64,000 nucleotides of DNA, taken from assembly GCF_030272615.1 (NCBI RefSeq), contig NC_081410.1, positions 127,271,140-127,335,139 of the forward strand. Reading direction: 5' to 3'. This DNA comes from Cryptomeria japonica. Taxonomy: Eukaryota; Streptophyta; Pinopsida; Cupressales; Cupressaceae. This document shows positions 48,355 to 60,472 of the stretch, one piece after another. Within the stretch, counting starts at the first letter, position 1, and every line of letters begins with the position of its first letter. The translations under genes were made by a program, and so were the position numbers. The notes beneath the pieces were generated by a model. The model searched no databases. It saw nothing but the letters and a program-made list of their open reading frames with translations, and was not told where the DNA came from.

Positions 48355-49255
48355 TATTGGGATTCAAGAACACTGAGAGGGGGGGGGATCAATTTTCAGC
48401 CAGAAAAACAAATTTTAACTTTCTAGACCATGCATATATATACTGGTAAACAAATAAGCATATAACAAGAAGCAAATAAACCATCCACATAAATGAACAC
48501 CATAACACTTAGAATTTATATGTGGAAAACCTCAATGAGGAAAAAACATGGTGGGATTTGTGACCCACAATATCAGTTCACTGGCCATATGAAAAGATTT
48601 ACATATAATTGGGGCCTGCACTTGGAGGAAGGCACACTGCCTAGAGCATACTGCTCATTACTAAAGAGCCTCACTGACTACAAGCTTTCTGCCAAAGTAA
48701 ATTACTAAAAATGAACTCAGAATACATCTGCTATGCCAAATAGAGTTCCGGTTCTGGTTCTACTCTATACCGGTTCATAAACTCAGAACTACTACCAGTA
48801 TCTCTTCTCCTCCAAGAATTCTTTCCAAGCTATTTACAGAGCATTGCATGATATAGCATTCACATACAAAATAATCTCCATACATATATTTCGCATCATA
48901 CAGTTCTGCTATATGCTCCTATATCCACACATATCATATATCTTATTCCATTGCAAAAACAACCTAGCAGACTAACCTATATACCTAGTACAAATGATAT
49001 GCCTTATGTCGGCTTACAATACATTTACAATAATTTCGGTCTTGAAAATAGTAATTACAAAATAATTTAAGTAAATCCTCCTTGATGTTGGCTTCCAAAG
49101 AAGTATTGATATCGGTGTCGGTGCTGGTGTAGCCCTGAATGCTCCAAAGTCGGTATCTACCTATATATGCTTCCTAGTTCTGGTTTATCACTTCCATCAT
49201 ATCTTGTTGCCATCAATGAAAACAAAATGAATTCAATGAGTGTCAATTGCCAATA
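48355..49255 (-). repeat. Element D 3' LTR
   Basis: 901 bp, plus strand from TATTGGGATTCAAGAACACT (first G mutated to A) to GTCAATTGCCAATA. It aligns along its length with 54190-55098. Confidence 0.9.
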
Positions 49256-49268
49256 ATCTCCCCCTTTG
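49256..49268 (-). other. Element D polypurine tract
   Basis: Minus-strand AAAGGGGGAGAT next to the 3' LTR. A weaker second copy (plus ACTCCTCCTTTGACATT) lies at about 49377-49392. Confidence 0.8.
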
Positions 49269-49445
49269 GCATTGATGGCAACACTCATGTGAAAAATGGA
49301 TTCCCTGCCGATATGCTCCCCCTGAGCTGTATACTCCATCTGAAATGTGTTCCTTGATATTTTTCACATATGAACATACTCCTCCTTTGACATTAATGCC
49401 AAAGACCAGTGAAAGAATAAAAGAAATAAAATAATACTGTTAGTT

Positions 49446-52400
49446 TCACTGGAGCTTAGTCATCTTCAGAATTTGCGGATATGGCTTTTGCAATAACTGA
49501 AGATATGTATCCCAACCGGATTTAAAGGTATCAAAAATAGATGCAAGTCCACTTAGTAAGTGGGCAAGTGTTTCTTTCTCTTGGATATCTTTCGGTGTGG
49601 GTTTAGCTATCATATCCATGCACTCTTTCTTGTGAACACCCAATGAATCTAGTCTAGGACTTACCAATCCTCTTGGATTTCTTGCTCTCCTCATGATTTT
49701 ATCTCTCTCCTCAAAAGAAAAAAATTGGTTCTGCAAGGACAAAATTTGTCCATCAACAGATGTGGTTAGTGTAGTCAATCCATCAAAAGAGTTAGCAATT
49801 TTAGCCATCTTATCATATAACTCCTTCAATCTGCTATCTACACTAGCTGTAAAACTTTCTATGTTACAACACACTCTGTAGATATTTGTACATTGTTTTA
49901 AACAAACCTCAATAGGGACAAGTTTATCCTCAATTTTCTTCTTCCCTGTTTCTATAAGCTAATCAAAAGCTATTCTTTTTGTTGCTGTGAAATTGTCCAA
50001 AGCCTATCGGTCTTCTATCTGCCTCAGAGATTGAAAATTGTTGGATATGTGCTCTATTAGATTCTTGAGCTTACCGAAAGGGCTTGCTCCATCTTCAATC
50101 TGACAGTCAGGTAATAATCTGTGCAATACAGAGACTGATTGATCAGTTAATCCTTTATCTACAATACCTTCCATTAGTAATTTATGAGTAGCCATCATCA
50201 TTAATTCAGTTGGACTCAACTCAAAGACTAATTTCTTCTCAACCTGAGAAATGTCAATTGCCAAAACCATTGCCGGGGAATCAATTTTACCCGTCAGTAT
50301 GGACTCAGTGGCTTTTACCTTGTCCATCTCAACCTCTATTGAATCAATGGCTTTGCCACTTGGTGCAGTGTCAGTTACTGCCGGTGGATTATTGTCCATA
50401 GAATTTCCAATGTCCTGTACATTGCCTTGCTAAAAAATGGTCTGTGCCGGTACAGACTGTACACTCTCCTTAGCTACCGGTTGTGTTTGAGTATCTATAG
50501 TTACTGTCGGTTGTGTCAAAACTAGAGTTGAACCACCCAAAATACCTTTCCTTTTTGATTTGTCAGGAATAGTGGAAGATGTTACCCTTGCAAATTCTTC
50601 TTGAGATGTGAGAAAGTCTGGGTTTTTCTGAAAGAATTTGGTCTATCCCTTACTAGTCTCATTTACCACCTCATTTACTCTCCCCATCATAAGGCTTATC
50701 TATCGGGATTTACTCCTAAAGATTGTCCTATTTGCAGTGTCAATACATGTTTTCATTTCCTCATTATTTACATTACTACATAATTCCAAAAGTGAAACTT
50801 CTTTGATCTCCCTATCTCTCTTGACAACATCAAGTCTCCTAGCCTCAAGTTTATTATACAAGGATAAAGGTATCTCCTTCAAATTTTCAATTAATGATTT
50901 CTTATAGATGTCTATATACAACAAAATAGCCTCTTCTAATTCACTTTTCTCATTCTCTTCTAAATATTCATAATAATCAGATATATTTTTCAATATTCCA
51001 TCTTTTGTAATTTCATCAATAAGCTCAACACAGGTCATTGTGGTCTTACCAGTTCCACTATCATCACCCTTCTTCTTTTTTCTTGTGGTTGCCGATGTGA
51101 CTAGTTTCCTCTTATGTATAGGATTCCTTGCCAGTGGTGGAGGTGCAGTAGGCTTAGTTAAATTTCTAACAAGTCTCCTCCTAGGCTCTACCTTCTTTTT
51201 CTCTACTGGTGGTTTTACCACATTCTTCCTTTGTACCCTTCTGAAAGCCAGAGGTTCATTATCCTCAAGATCAGAGTTTGAAGTGATAGGGGAAATGTGA
51301 ACTTGTGGCTCCTTCACTTCTGCAGTACCAACCTCTGTCAGTTTAGCAATCTGTTTTGATTTAGAGCCCAACTGAGTGTCTATCTTATAAAGCACATCTT
51401 GTACATATGCAGACATCTTTTCTATTTTCTTTTTTCTTCTCTTCCTGTTAAAACTGGTTTCACTTCAAGAGACTTCTCTCTTGCTATGCCAAAATGTTCT
51501 GTCTTATCATCTAATGGGGCATCTAACAACATCTTTGCATAGAGTTCAAAAATGCTATCATCCACCTCATATCCAAGCTCAGTAACCTAGATTTGCCTAG
51601 GTTCAACTACTTCCATAAGAGTTTCATCAATTTTTATCATGAAACAGATATCAGTGGAATACTTCTCCACAATGTTCTTTGAAATTCTCTCACTTTTCCT
51701 CATGTTTTCTTGAAAAGTCTTAAAATAACTGCAAAGTTTCTCACCTCTGCCGGTACCAAGACCAGTGATAGCTTCCTTGATCTGCATACCTACCGGTATG
51801 TCATGAGCCCAATGCTTCTTCCATATACTGGGTAGCTCATTTAGGAAGTAAAGCATTAAACATACAATCAAGTTTCTATATCTAAAGGTGCCTTTCTTGA
51901 TTCCTTTGATCTTTCCAAGGTTTAACATCAACTCACTCCTCATCCACTCAAATAAATCATATTTCACATTATTCCTTAGCATCTGATATGCGGCATGAAT
52001 GCATGAACTAGAAATAGAATTCAATCGATTGGATTGAGTTACCTTGTAACCTATGATCATGCTTGCAAACTTTATATATGTGTCGGTGATTGTGCATATC
52101 CTCATTGATCTACTATCAGGTGTAGCACCAGTGAATTTTTTGACCTTTGTGTTGGAAATTTTCTTGCCAGGTTCTTGTCCAACCCTGGGTAAGCCGGTGA
52201 CAGCTTGAATTGCCTCATTCGTGATCATGTAAGACATATCTAGCCAAATAAATTCATTGTGAACCCTGCTCAGAACATATTTTTTCACCTCATCCTTGAA
52301 TTTCGGTATGTACAGAATACCAGTTAACCCTAGATCCTCAATTTCTTTGAATTCTGGTTTGATGGTTCTAGAGTATCCCAGTATCACGGATTGATACATA

Positions 52401-52621
52401 CTTTTGATGTCTTCAGTGCCCAAATCCTCAAGGGTGCAATGAATGTATGCCCTCACATCTTTAACATACATTACGTCATCAGGAACCCTAGAGAATGCTC
52501 TCGCAGAGTCTTCTTTTTTAGCAATTTTAGGAATCTCCTTAAAGAGTAACCTTAACCTATCCTTGACTTTGACAATGGTGAGATTTGCAATAAAAGTAGG
52601 AGCTGAAGATCCAGATGCCAT
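49446..52621 (-). pseudogene. Element D ORF2: homologue of C ORF2, seven TAG stops and one frameshift
   Basis: ATG at 52621 (MASGSSAPTFIANLTIVKV) to TGA at 49446-49448. TAG stops at 51587 and 51422 precede a frameshift near 51420. The shifted frame then runs to the end with TAG at 50700, 50643, 50430, 50004 and 49959. Blocks shared with C in order: RAYIHCTLEDLGTEDI, LSRVHNEFIWLD, ITNEAIQAVTGLPRVG, DIPVGMQIKE, NIVEKYSTDICFMIK, TELGYEVDD, a basic linker (RKKKKGDD), LYIDIYKKSLIENLKEIP, KLEARR, LMMGRVNE, and LVSPRLDSLG in the C-terminal coiled-coil region. C has Trp where D has the 51587 stop. Conservation along the whole length marks it as a real protein family. Function unknown. Confidence 0.75.
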
Positions 52622-52975
52622 TTCAAAAAAATACTTGAAAGTAAATGCCAGTGAAAGATTGATAATTGTTCAAAATCTTTTTCACAATGCTTCTGCTCAC
52701 TCTTGACTCTTCTTTACTTCACTCTGAATGCTTGAATGCTCAATGAGTGAAAATGAATTCACTTACCCTCTTTTATCAGCGAATAAAACCCTAATTTTAT
52801 GTAATAAATGCTTCACCAACAACCCTATAGATGCCGGTTTCACAGTTATGTGCCGAGTGAACCTTCATCGATGATGAACACAATTCTCCAAATCTCTTTC
52901 TAGATCTTCTTAGATCTCTTCCGGGGCAATATGCAAAATTTAGCAATGACTTTGCCAACCCCTAAGGCTTATGCC

Positions 52976-54115
52976 TTAGTTACTGGTGGAATTTCCTGCC
53001 GGTGGAGGAATACTCTATTCTACCGATGGAGCTACCAGTATAGATCCATCTCCACTTGATTCTTCAGATTTTCTAATCCATCTCTTGGTGTGATCTTGTT
53101 GTATTTCATCTACCTTCTGCTTTACTTTCTCATTATATTTATCATTATTAACCGGTTGAGTCTTGCTTTTGCAATACTTAGCAATATGACCTATTTTGTT
53201 GCATGCATAACATGTAACATTGTTTTTATCAATTGCTTTGACATATTCAGTATCATTTCTTGACCTACAATGATTAGAAAAATGCCCAAACTTTCTACAT
53301 GTATGACATTTAACATTTATTCTGCAATCTTTTGATCTATGACCATATTTCTTGCAATTTGTGCATTGATTGGGAACAAAATTGTAGTTTTGATTTGCCT
53401 TATTTCTACATTGTTTAGTAATATGCCCAAATTTATTGCAAACAAAATATATACCATTGAATTTATAAGCATTAGATTGCCTTACCGGTTTCCTCTATTC
53501 TGATGAGTTCTGCATATTGGTTGTCTGATCATCATTTGCAGTACCAGAGCATTCACCTTGTACAAATCCAAGTCCTCTAGAATCATCAATCTATTTTTGT
53601 CTTTTCAATAATTAATCCAACCGTGCAACACTGATCCTAAACTTTTCTTTATACTCACTTGTAGTAATCAGATCATCTCTCAGAGTGGTTACTTGTCTTT
53701 CAAGTTCTTGTTCATTGTTCCAGGAGTCTGTCAAATCAATTCTCAACAAATTATTCTCATGAGTCAATCTGCCACATTCATCAAATTTGTTCTTCAAAGA
53801 GATAACAAGATTATTTTCTTTCTTCTTTCTATCCTCAATATCTTTTGATAACCTCATAGTCAGATCTTGCATTTCATTCTTCATGAGCATGTTTGCTTGA
53901 CTTATTTTCTGACATTGTTCCTTAAGAGCATTTTTATCCTCATCATCCGTTTGTTGCAAAAGTTCTTTTCTCTTGGCTTGAGCAGGTGATAACCTTTCTT
54001 GCAAGATAAGAATGAATTCATTTGCAAAATCCAATTCTTCTTGCAATTTCAAGTTCTTCATCCTTTCAGCATCATAATCCTCAAGAGCCATCTCAAGTTG
54101 CTTCTCCATAGCCAT
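52976..54115 (-). pseudogene. Element D ORF1: coiled coil plus four CCHC knuckles, four stops
   Basis: The start is taken at NMAMEKQLEMALEDYDAERM (54115). Residues 1-170 are a charged coiled coil. After TAA (53612) and further TAG stops the same frame gives VRQSNAYKFNG and four knuckles: YFVCNKFGHITKQC (first Cys is Tyr), CTNCKKYGHRSKDC, CHTCRKFGHFSNHC and CYACNKIGHIAKYC. The tail ends PPAGNSTSN, like PPAGSSSSN in C. The protein matches C ORF1 throughout, so the four-knuckle layout is ancestral to the family. Confidence 0.75.
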
Positions 54116-54175
54116 GTTCAAATATTCCGGTTTCAGGATCTTCCTCAAGATGTTAAGCTTCTTTCGAGGTACCAA

Positions 54176-54187
54176 GCTCTGATACCA
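54176..54187 (-). other. Element D primer-binding site
   Basis: Minus strand TGGTATCAGAGC, a full initiator-Met tRNA match, two bases inside the 5' LTR end. The leader that follows (TTGGTACCTCGAAAGAAGC) resembles those of A, B and C. Confidence 0.9.
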
Positions 54188-54189
54188 AT

Positions 54190-55098
54190 TGTTGGGATTC
54201 AAGAACACTGAGAGGGGGGGGGGGTGTGAATTAGTGTTCTGCCGAAATAAACAGATTTTAACTTTCTAGACATGCATGTATATACCGGTAAACAAATAAG
54301 CATATAACAAGAAGCAAATAAACCATCCACATAAATGAACACCATAACACTCATAATTTATACATGGAAAACCTCAATGAGGAAAAACCAAGGCAGGATT
54401 TGTGGCCCACAATATTAGTTCATTGGCATATGAAAAGATATTATATATAATAGGGGCCTACAATTGTAGGAAGACACACTGCCTGGAGCATACTGCTCAT
54501 TACTAAAGAGCCTCACTGACTACAAGATTTCTGCCAAAGTAAATTACTAAAATTGAACTCAAGAATGCATTTGCTTTGCCAAATAGAGTTCCGGTTCTAG
54601 TTCTACTCTATACCGGTTCATAAACTCTGAACTGCTACCGGTATCTCTTCTCCTCCAAGAATGCTTTCCAAGCTATCTACATATCATTGCATGATATAGC
54701 ATTTGCATACAAAATTATCTCCATACATATATTTCGCATCATATAGTTCTGCTATATTCTCTTATATCCACACATATCATATATGTTATTCCATTGCAAA
54801 AATAACCTAGCAGACTGACCTATATACCTATTACAAATGATATGCCTTATGTCAGATTACAATACATTTACAAGAATGTCGGCCTTGACAATAGTAATTA
54901 CAAAATGATTTAAGTAAATCCTCCTTAATGTTAGCTTCCAAAGAAGTATTGATGTCGGTGTCGGTGTCGGTGTAGCCCTGACTGCTCCAAAGCTGGTATC
55001 TATCGGTATATGCTTCCTAGTGCTAGTTTATGACTTCCATCATATCTTGTTGCCATCAATGACAACAAAATTAATCCAATGAGTGTCAATTGCCAACA
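54190..55098 (-). repeat. Element D 5' LTR
   Basis: 909 bp, plus strand from TGTTGGGATTCAAGAACACT to GTCAATTGCCAACA. It contains a fully palindromic hairpin CCTACAATTGTAGG (54457-54470), a short run of GTCGGT hexamers (about 54954-54972) and the GTTGCCATCAATGACAAC palindrome (about 55049-55066). Confidence 0.9.
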
Positions 55099-55103
55099 TA
55101 ACC

Positions 55104-57076
55104 AGGTGCATGTAAAAGGTGATTCTGGTAAGACTCCTTATGAGTTATGGTTTGGTCATGTTCCTACAGTTAGATATTTCAGAATCTTCAGAAGCAAATG
55201 TTATATTAAAAGAGATGAGGATATAAGAAAATTTGATGCAGGATGTGATGAAGGAATCCTTTTGGGATATTATACTACTTAAGAGAAAAGCCTACCTGTG
55301 TTACAACAAAAGACTAAGAAAGATAGTGGAAAGTGTGAATGTGAAGGTTGATGAGAATCATGAGAAGCATATCAAAGCATGCAGATATGAGTCTGATGAT
55401 CATGATGTTACTTCAAAGCTAGTGCAGACTCTGAGTATGAAGCAGTGCAATCTAGAAGAGATAATAAATCCAAATGCTGCTGGCAGTGAAGAAGTTCAAG
55501 AGACTGAAAATCAGAATAATCAGAAAACTCCCATGTATGTAAGATTAAATCATTCAGAAAATCAAATTGTTGGTGATAAAAATAAAGGTGCGATGACTAG
55601 GAGAATAATTGTTGCTGAAACTTGTAAAGATGAAAATTACGTAAAATCTATGGAAGAAGGGTTAGATCAAATTGAGAAGAACAAAACATGGGAACTTGTT
55701 CCAAGACCTAAGGACAAGAATGTAATTGGTACTAAATGGGTGTTCTGGAATAATCTGAATGAAGATGGATAAGTTGTTAGAAACAAAGCAAGATTGGTAT
55801 GTAAGGGATATTCACAAATGGAAGGTATTGATTTTGAGGAGACTTTTGCTTCGGTAGCTAGAATTGAAGTTGTTAGACTATTTCTTGCATATGTTGCTCA
55901 TAAGAAATTCAAGGTATATTAGATGGATGTGAAGTCAACCTTTTTGAATGGTGAATTGGGAGAGGAAGTCTACATTGAGCAACCAGATTGATTTTCATTA
56001 ACAGATGAAGAAGACATGGTATGCATATTGAAGAAAGCATTGTACGGACTCAAACAAGCCCCTAGAGCTTGGTATGCTAGGTTGGACATGTATTTGATGA
56101 AGTTGGGATCCTATAAAGGTACTATTGATAGTAATTTGTACTTCAAGATTGATAATGATAATATTTTGATTGTTGAAGTCTTTGTTGATGACATTATTTT
56201 TGGAGGAGATGATGATTTAAGTAAGAAGTTTGCTGATGATATACAAAAAGAATTTGAGATGTCTATGATAGGTGAGATGAAATTCTTTCTGGGATTGCAA
56301 ATTACACAGATTGACAAAGGCATTTTCATATCTCAATCTAAGTATGTGAATGAATTGCTGAAGAAGTTTGGGTTAGATGATTCCAAACCTATTGGAACTC
56401 CTATGGTGATTGGATGTAAGATGAAAAAGGATGACGAATCTCTGAAGGCTAACCAAACCCTATATAGATCTATGATTGGTGGACTGCTATATTTGACTAA
56501 GACTAGACCTTTCATTATGAATGTTGTATGTCTTGTTGCAAGATTTCAAGCTGATCCTAAGGAAAGTTATGTTACAACTGTGAAGAGGATATTCAGATAT
56601 TTGAAGGGACCATTTGATTATGTTTTGTGGTATCCGAAGAATAATGATTTTGTTTTGAGTTCTTATACAAATGCTGATTTCGCAGGTGATGTCGATGTCT
56701 GGAAAAGAACTACTAGTGGAGCATTCTTTTTGGGAAAGAAGTTGGTTTCTTGGGCTGGTAAGAAGCAAGATGTTATTTCTATCTACTGCAGAAGTTGAAT
56801 ACATTTCTACTACTAGCAATTGTACTTAGGTACTTTGGATGAAGCAGATGATGAAGGATATTAGAGTTGTTTATATTGAGCCTACTATTATATATTGTGA
56901 CAATTCTAGTGCTATCAATATTTATAAGAATCGAATGTTGCATTCTAAGACAAAACATATATAAATCTTCATTTCATTTCTTGAGAGAGAATGTGAATGA
57001 GAAGGAAGTTAGATTGGAGTATGTACCTACAAAGGAACAAATTGCAAATATATTTACTAAGTCTTTGCCTACATAA
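55104..57076 (+). pseudogene. Element B end of integrase, reverse transcriptase and RNase H (inactive)
   Basis: It resumes after D with QVHVKGDSGKTPYELWFG and ECDEG/GYY-type integrase tail motifs, with a frame change near 55270. RT (about 55700-56350) has KNVIGTKWVFWNNLNEDG, a stop, then [47 protein letters not shown] and FVDD (56181-56192). From 56016 to 56798 it is open for 260 codons, through QSKYVNELLKKFGLDDSKP and the start of RNase H (NADFAGD). A frame change near 56790 leads to ISTTSNC-like sequence and LEYVPTKEQIANIFTKSLPT at 57076. RT and RNase H are better preserved than Gag and integrase. Confidence 0.9.
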
Positions 57077-57480
57077 ACATTTCCATATCTGAGAGAGAAG
57101 TTAGGGGTGATTTCCCCTCTTGGTATGAACTAGATGCATTGAGTTGCATCATTCTGGTGGACTTCATAGTCTTATTTTGATATCTAGGTTGATGAGTGGG
57201 TGTCGTTGCTTGAGGAGAGTAGTCAGTGTGTGATTTTGTTGTTCAGATTTGTGAGTTTGTTCTAAAGGGGAGAGATTATCTGTAAGGGAGAGAGAATAGA
57301 GAATAATGATTTGTATGCGTCTTTGGCATTGTTGTCAAAGGGGGAGAGATGCACGCGAAAACTATTTTATCTATCTAAGGTGGTGAGCTATGTGTGCATG
57401 ATATCAGGGGGAGATTGCTAGAGTTTCTTTCTTTCTTTGTCTTGATTATTTTTCACATTCATATGTTGCCATCAATGTCA
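57077..57480 (+). other. Element B 3' untranslated region
   Basis: It contains a first polypurine copy AAAGGGGGAGAG (57337-57348) after CTTTGGCATTGTTGTC, 144 bp before the tract at the LTR. Confidence 0.8.
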
Positions 57481-57491
57481 AAGGGGGAGAT
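57481..57491 (+). other. Element B polypurine tract
   Basis: AAGGGGGAGAT immediately before the 3' LTR, preceded by GTTGCCATCAATGTC. Confidence 0.85.
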
Positions 57492-58823
57492 TGTTGGATA
57501 TTAGAGTTGTAGGAATGTGTTATTGTCATTGATGTTAACATATTCCTATGTTGTAGTGAATTGGTTTATTGCAAAGAGTTGATTTAGATGATCTTTTTTA
57601 GATGAGATGATTTGGATTAATGGGTTTTAAGATACTTATCTTTAATTGATTCAGTATGAGTTTCAGTGTTCCGGAAGGTGGTTTGGTCGAGTTATGTGAT
57701 CCAGTGTGATGGTTGGTTTTTCTATTGGTTCTGTATTGCAGAGTTGTGATTTCTGGATTGTATTGCTCTAGAATTGATTCCTTATGTTGTAAAGATTTTG
57801 GAGAGTGTGTGGGACATTCATATGTGTCCTCTATTTAGGTGGTTCATCATTTGGAACTTCACAACTGTATCTTTCAGTTTGTCAGTTGGTGTTCTTGAAC
57901 TCTAGTGATGAAATAATGTTGATTCTTGTTATTTGAGTTGCTACAGTTATTGCGGTGGAATTCACATTTCTTGTTGATGTTCTCTGATCATGTTCTATGC
58001 ATTTTGGTGGCCCTCATTGATTGTGGTGTGCATTATTGAATATTTTATTGGTCTGGTGGTATTCTTCGTGTTATGCAACATATTTGGTGGTTTAGCATGT
58101 TGCAGATGATTTTAGCGAATTATTTGGTGGTGTTACATGTTTGGGGATTTGATTTGGGTCCATGTTCTCCTTGACGACATTATATTGGTTTGATTATGGA
58201 TTTATGCATCATGTGTAATTTTGTAATTAGGTCTTATGTGTTGAGCCGACCTTAAGGTTAAGGTTGATGATTTGTATAAATAAGCATTGTAGTTATGTAA
58301 GATGGGTGTCTGTGGTTGTATCTATGATCTTTGAGAGTATTGTATGTGCGAACAAGTGAATTTATCTTTTAGTAGTGGAGAAGAGAAGAAAAGTATTGGT
58401 GTGTAGACAGTGAGCTTAATCAAAACTGTAATTAGGATTTTGGGGATGCTATTCTTTTAGTTCATGTAATCTGGATTATTGTCTGATCTTTGTAAGGCAG
58501 TGAGCCTTCCCAGGATTGTTTCCCTTTGTTGTTTTTGAGCAGTGAGCTCTAGGTAGTGTTCTTGAATGCATGTGCATTCCCCATTGTAATATTTACGCAT
58601 ACTACTGCAGAGTATCATCATATTGTGGGTAGGTTCCCATTGTGGTTTTTCCCTTGACCAGGTTTTCCACATAAAAAATCTATGTGTTATGTGTGTTGTT
58701 GATGTGGTGTTTATCATTGCTATTGTTGTTCCTGATTAGATCTAAAGTTGAGACAATTTGTTTGTGTTTGGTGAAAAATGATTCACCCCCCCTCTTAGTT
58801 TTCCTACATTGTTGCTACCAACA
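57492..58823 (+). repeat. Element B 3' LTR
   Basis: 1,332 bp, aligned with 44888-46258. Hairpin GAATGCATGTGCATTC (58564-58579) is intact. Target duplication GTACA follows at 58824-58828. Confidence 0.95.
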
Positions 58824-58828
58824 GTACA

Positions 58829-59604
58829 TGCTAGTAGAACTATGTGGTTCTTTTCTTTAAGACATCCTTATTTTTGAGTTTGGTTGAAATGAACTATGAA
58901 CAAGTTTTAAATTTAAAAATTGGCAAAGCTGTTTGTATTATCCTTATTACACAGATAATTGAAGAAGAGTATTAACTATTTATTAGCATTCTCTGGGAAT
59001 AGAGGTCTCATAGTTTCTCATAGATATAAGTGAAATGGATCTACTTTAGTTACACATTCAAGTTTGTGGAACTCTATGAATTCTTAATAGTGTATTATGA
59101 ATGGAGAAACAATGAAACCTAAATTTATGAACCATTAGAGTAGTGAGTAATTCTACCTTACTTTACACTCTTGCTTAATAAAGAACCACATTAATAGAAA
59201 AACCTTAGTTTCTAAATGATTAAGAACTTGGTGTGAGTCATATGGATCATTAAGTTGAAACTAAGTCATGGACTAGTTAAAATTCAATCAACAAGAAATA
59301 GGAGAAGTTGTTTGGAATAAATAGTAAGTTTTCTACTTTCATTGGGTGCATTGTAACTCACTAAGTCATGAGTATGTGAAGGGTGACATTTCTTGTCTTA
59401 GAATATTATCATTGATGTTTTTTTGATTCGACAACATGAGTTCAGCATACTCCGACAAAGTTTCTACAAGCTCTGGTACTCACTAGGGTCCGGTCTATTC
59501 CTTTTTTGGGGTTTACATCACTCCACTCTATTAGGTGTTCTTGTAAGGATTTTGTAATATCGTGCCTAGGTCTACTTTAGATCAGGATAGATATCTAGAT
59601 AAAA
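58829..59604. other. Spacer; the 5' LTR of element E was not recognised
   Basis: AT-rich DNA. The leader or LTR of element E should lie here, but no terminal motif, primer site or C-run was found. Either it was deleted or it has diverged beyond recognition. Confidence 0.4.
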
Positions 59605-60472
59605 ATGGATAACTTATGACTGCTCTTGAAGACCTTGAGACTGTTGAGAATGAAAACAAAGATCTAAGAGAAAATGTGTGTATCAGAAATCTAAGAGAAC
59701 AAATTAGAAAATTTAGAGAAAGATATAAGGAATTTAGTGAAGAGCTCAAGAAAGAAAAAAACACCATTGCAGATCTAAAAACCAAGAGTGAAGAAGATGA
59801 AAAGACCAAGGAGTACTTGAATAAAATGGTGAAATTCAAATCAGAGGAATGCAAGAAGCTTGGACAAGAAGTCACAACCCTGAAGTCAGATTCGGAAAAG
59901 TCAAAGAAACAAGAAGACAAACTTAAAGTGAGTTCAAGTAAGCTTGATTAGATGTTAGTTGTGCAAAGGTATCCGGAAAACAAAAGTGGTCTAGGATTTG
60001 AAATAGGCGAAAGCTCGCAAAGCAATATAGAAAACAAATATCATCTCTAGTGAAAGAAGGAAAACCTGATAAATTTGCCAAGAATGACAAAGGTAAGTCA
60101 CCGGTAGAGCAATATGTAAGTAAAAGAAACACTTCTTTTAATGGCTATTGTTTTAATTATAATAAATTAGGTCACAAAGCATTTTTCTGTAAAAATAGGA
60201 TGAATCAAAATTTTAGATCATTCTTCGATAGGTGTTATACTTGTAATAATTATGATCATAGAGCTAGTCAATGCAAAAATCATGATGTGATAGATCAAAA
60301 TAAAAATTGTCATTTTATAGGTTGATGCTATACATGCAATATGTTTGGCCATAAGGCTAACTAGTGTAGGTCAAGACAAGGTCAAGGAAATGATAGATGT
60401 TACAACTGCAACAAACCTAGACACATTGCTAGACATTGTAAAAGAGGAGAAGCTAAGTCAAATAAACCATAA
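59605..60472 (+). pseudogene. Element E ORF1: coiled coil and four CCHC knuckles, degenerate
   Basis: ATG at 59605 (MDNL, then a stop); the best open part is 59616-59951, a Lys/Glu-rich coiled coil (NLREQIRKFRERYKEF) ending VSSSKLD like the SVARLD block of D. The knuckle region covers about 60144-60450: CFNYNKLGHKAFFC (second Cys is Tyr), CYTCNNYDHRASQC, CYTCNMFGHKAN with a stop before the last Cys, and CYNCNKPRHIARHC. Layout and spacing equal those of C and D. Confidence 0.65.

Larger units (their letters stand above)
48355..55098 (-). mobile_element. Element D: pol-less LTR retrotransposon nested in B
   Basis: A 6.74-kb minus-strand element with the same plan as C: 5' LTR 54190-55098, primer site, ORF1 (54115-52976), ORF2 (52621-49446), polypurine tract and 3' LTR 48355-49255. 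No pol domain is present. It landed in the integrase frame of B, so it is younger than B. It has more ORF1 stops than C and one ORF2 frameshift near 51420. Confidence 0.9.
44888..58823 (+). mobile_element. Element B: Ty1/copia LTR retrotransposon interrupted by element D
   Basis: LTRs at 44888-46258 and 57492-58823, with TGTTGG...CCAACA ends and perfect target duplication GTACA (44883-44887 and 58824-58828). It has an initiator-Met primer site and copia gag-pol order. Element D (48355-55098) is inserted in the integrase region. Without D, B would be about 7.2 kb. The coding parts on the two sides of D join at the codons for a YTFNQVHVKG-like stretch, matching YTFNRVHIKG in A. Many stops; inactive. 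Confidence 0.95.

Noticed and set aside
29834-52621. Alternative genetic code with TAG as a sense codon
   Set aside because: This is a plant nuclear context, and A, B and E carry ordinary mixed stops; mutation at CHG sites explains the pattern more simply.
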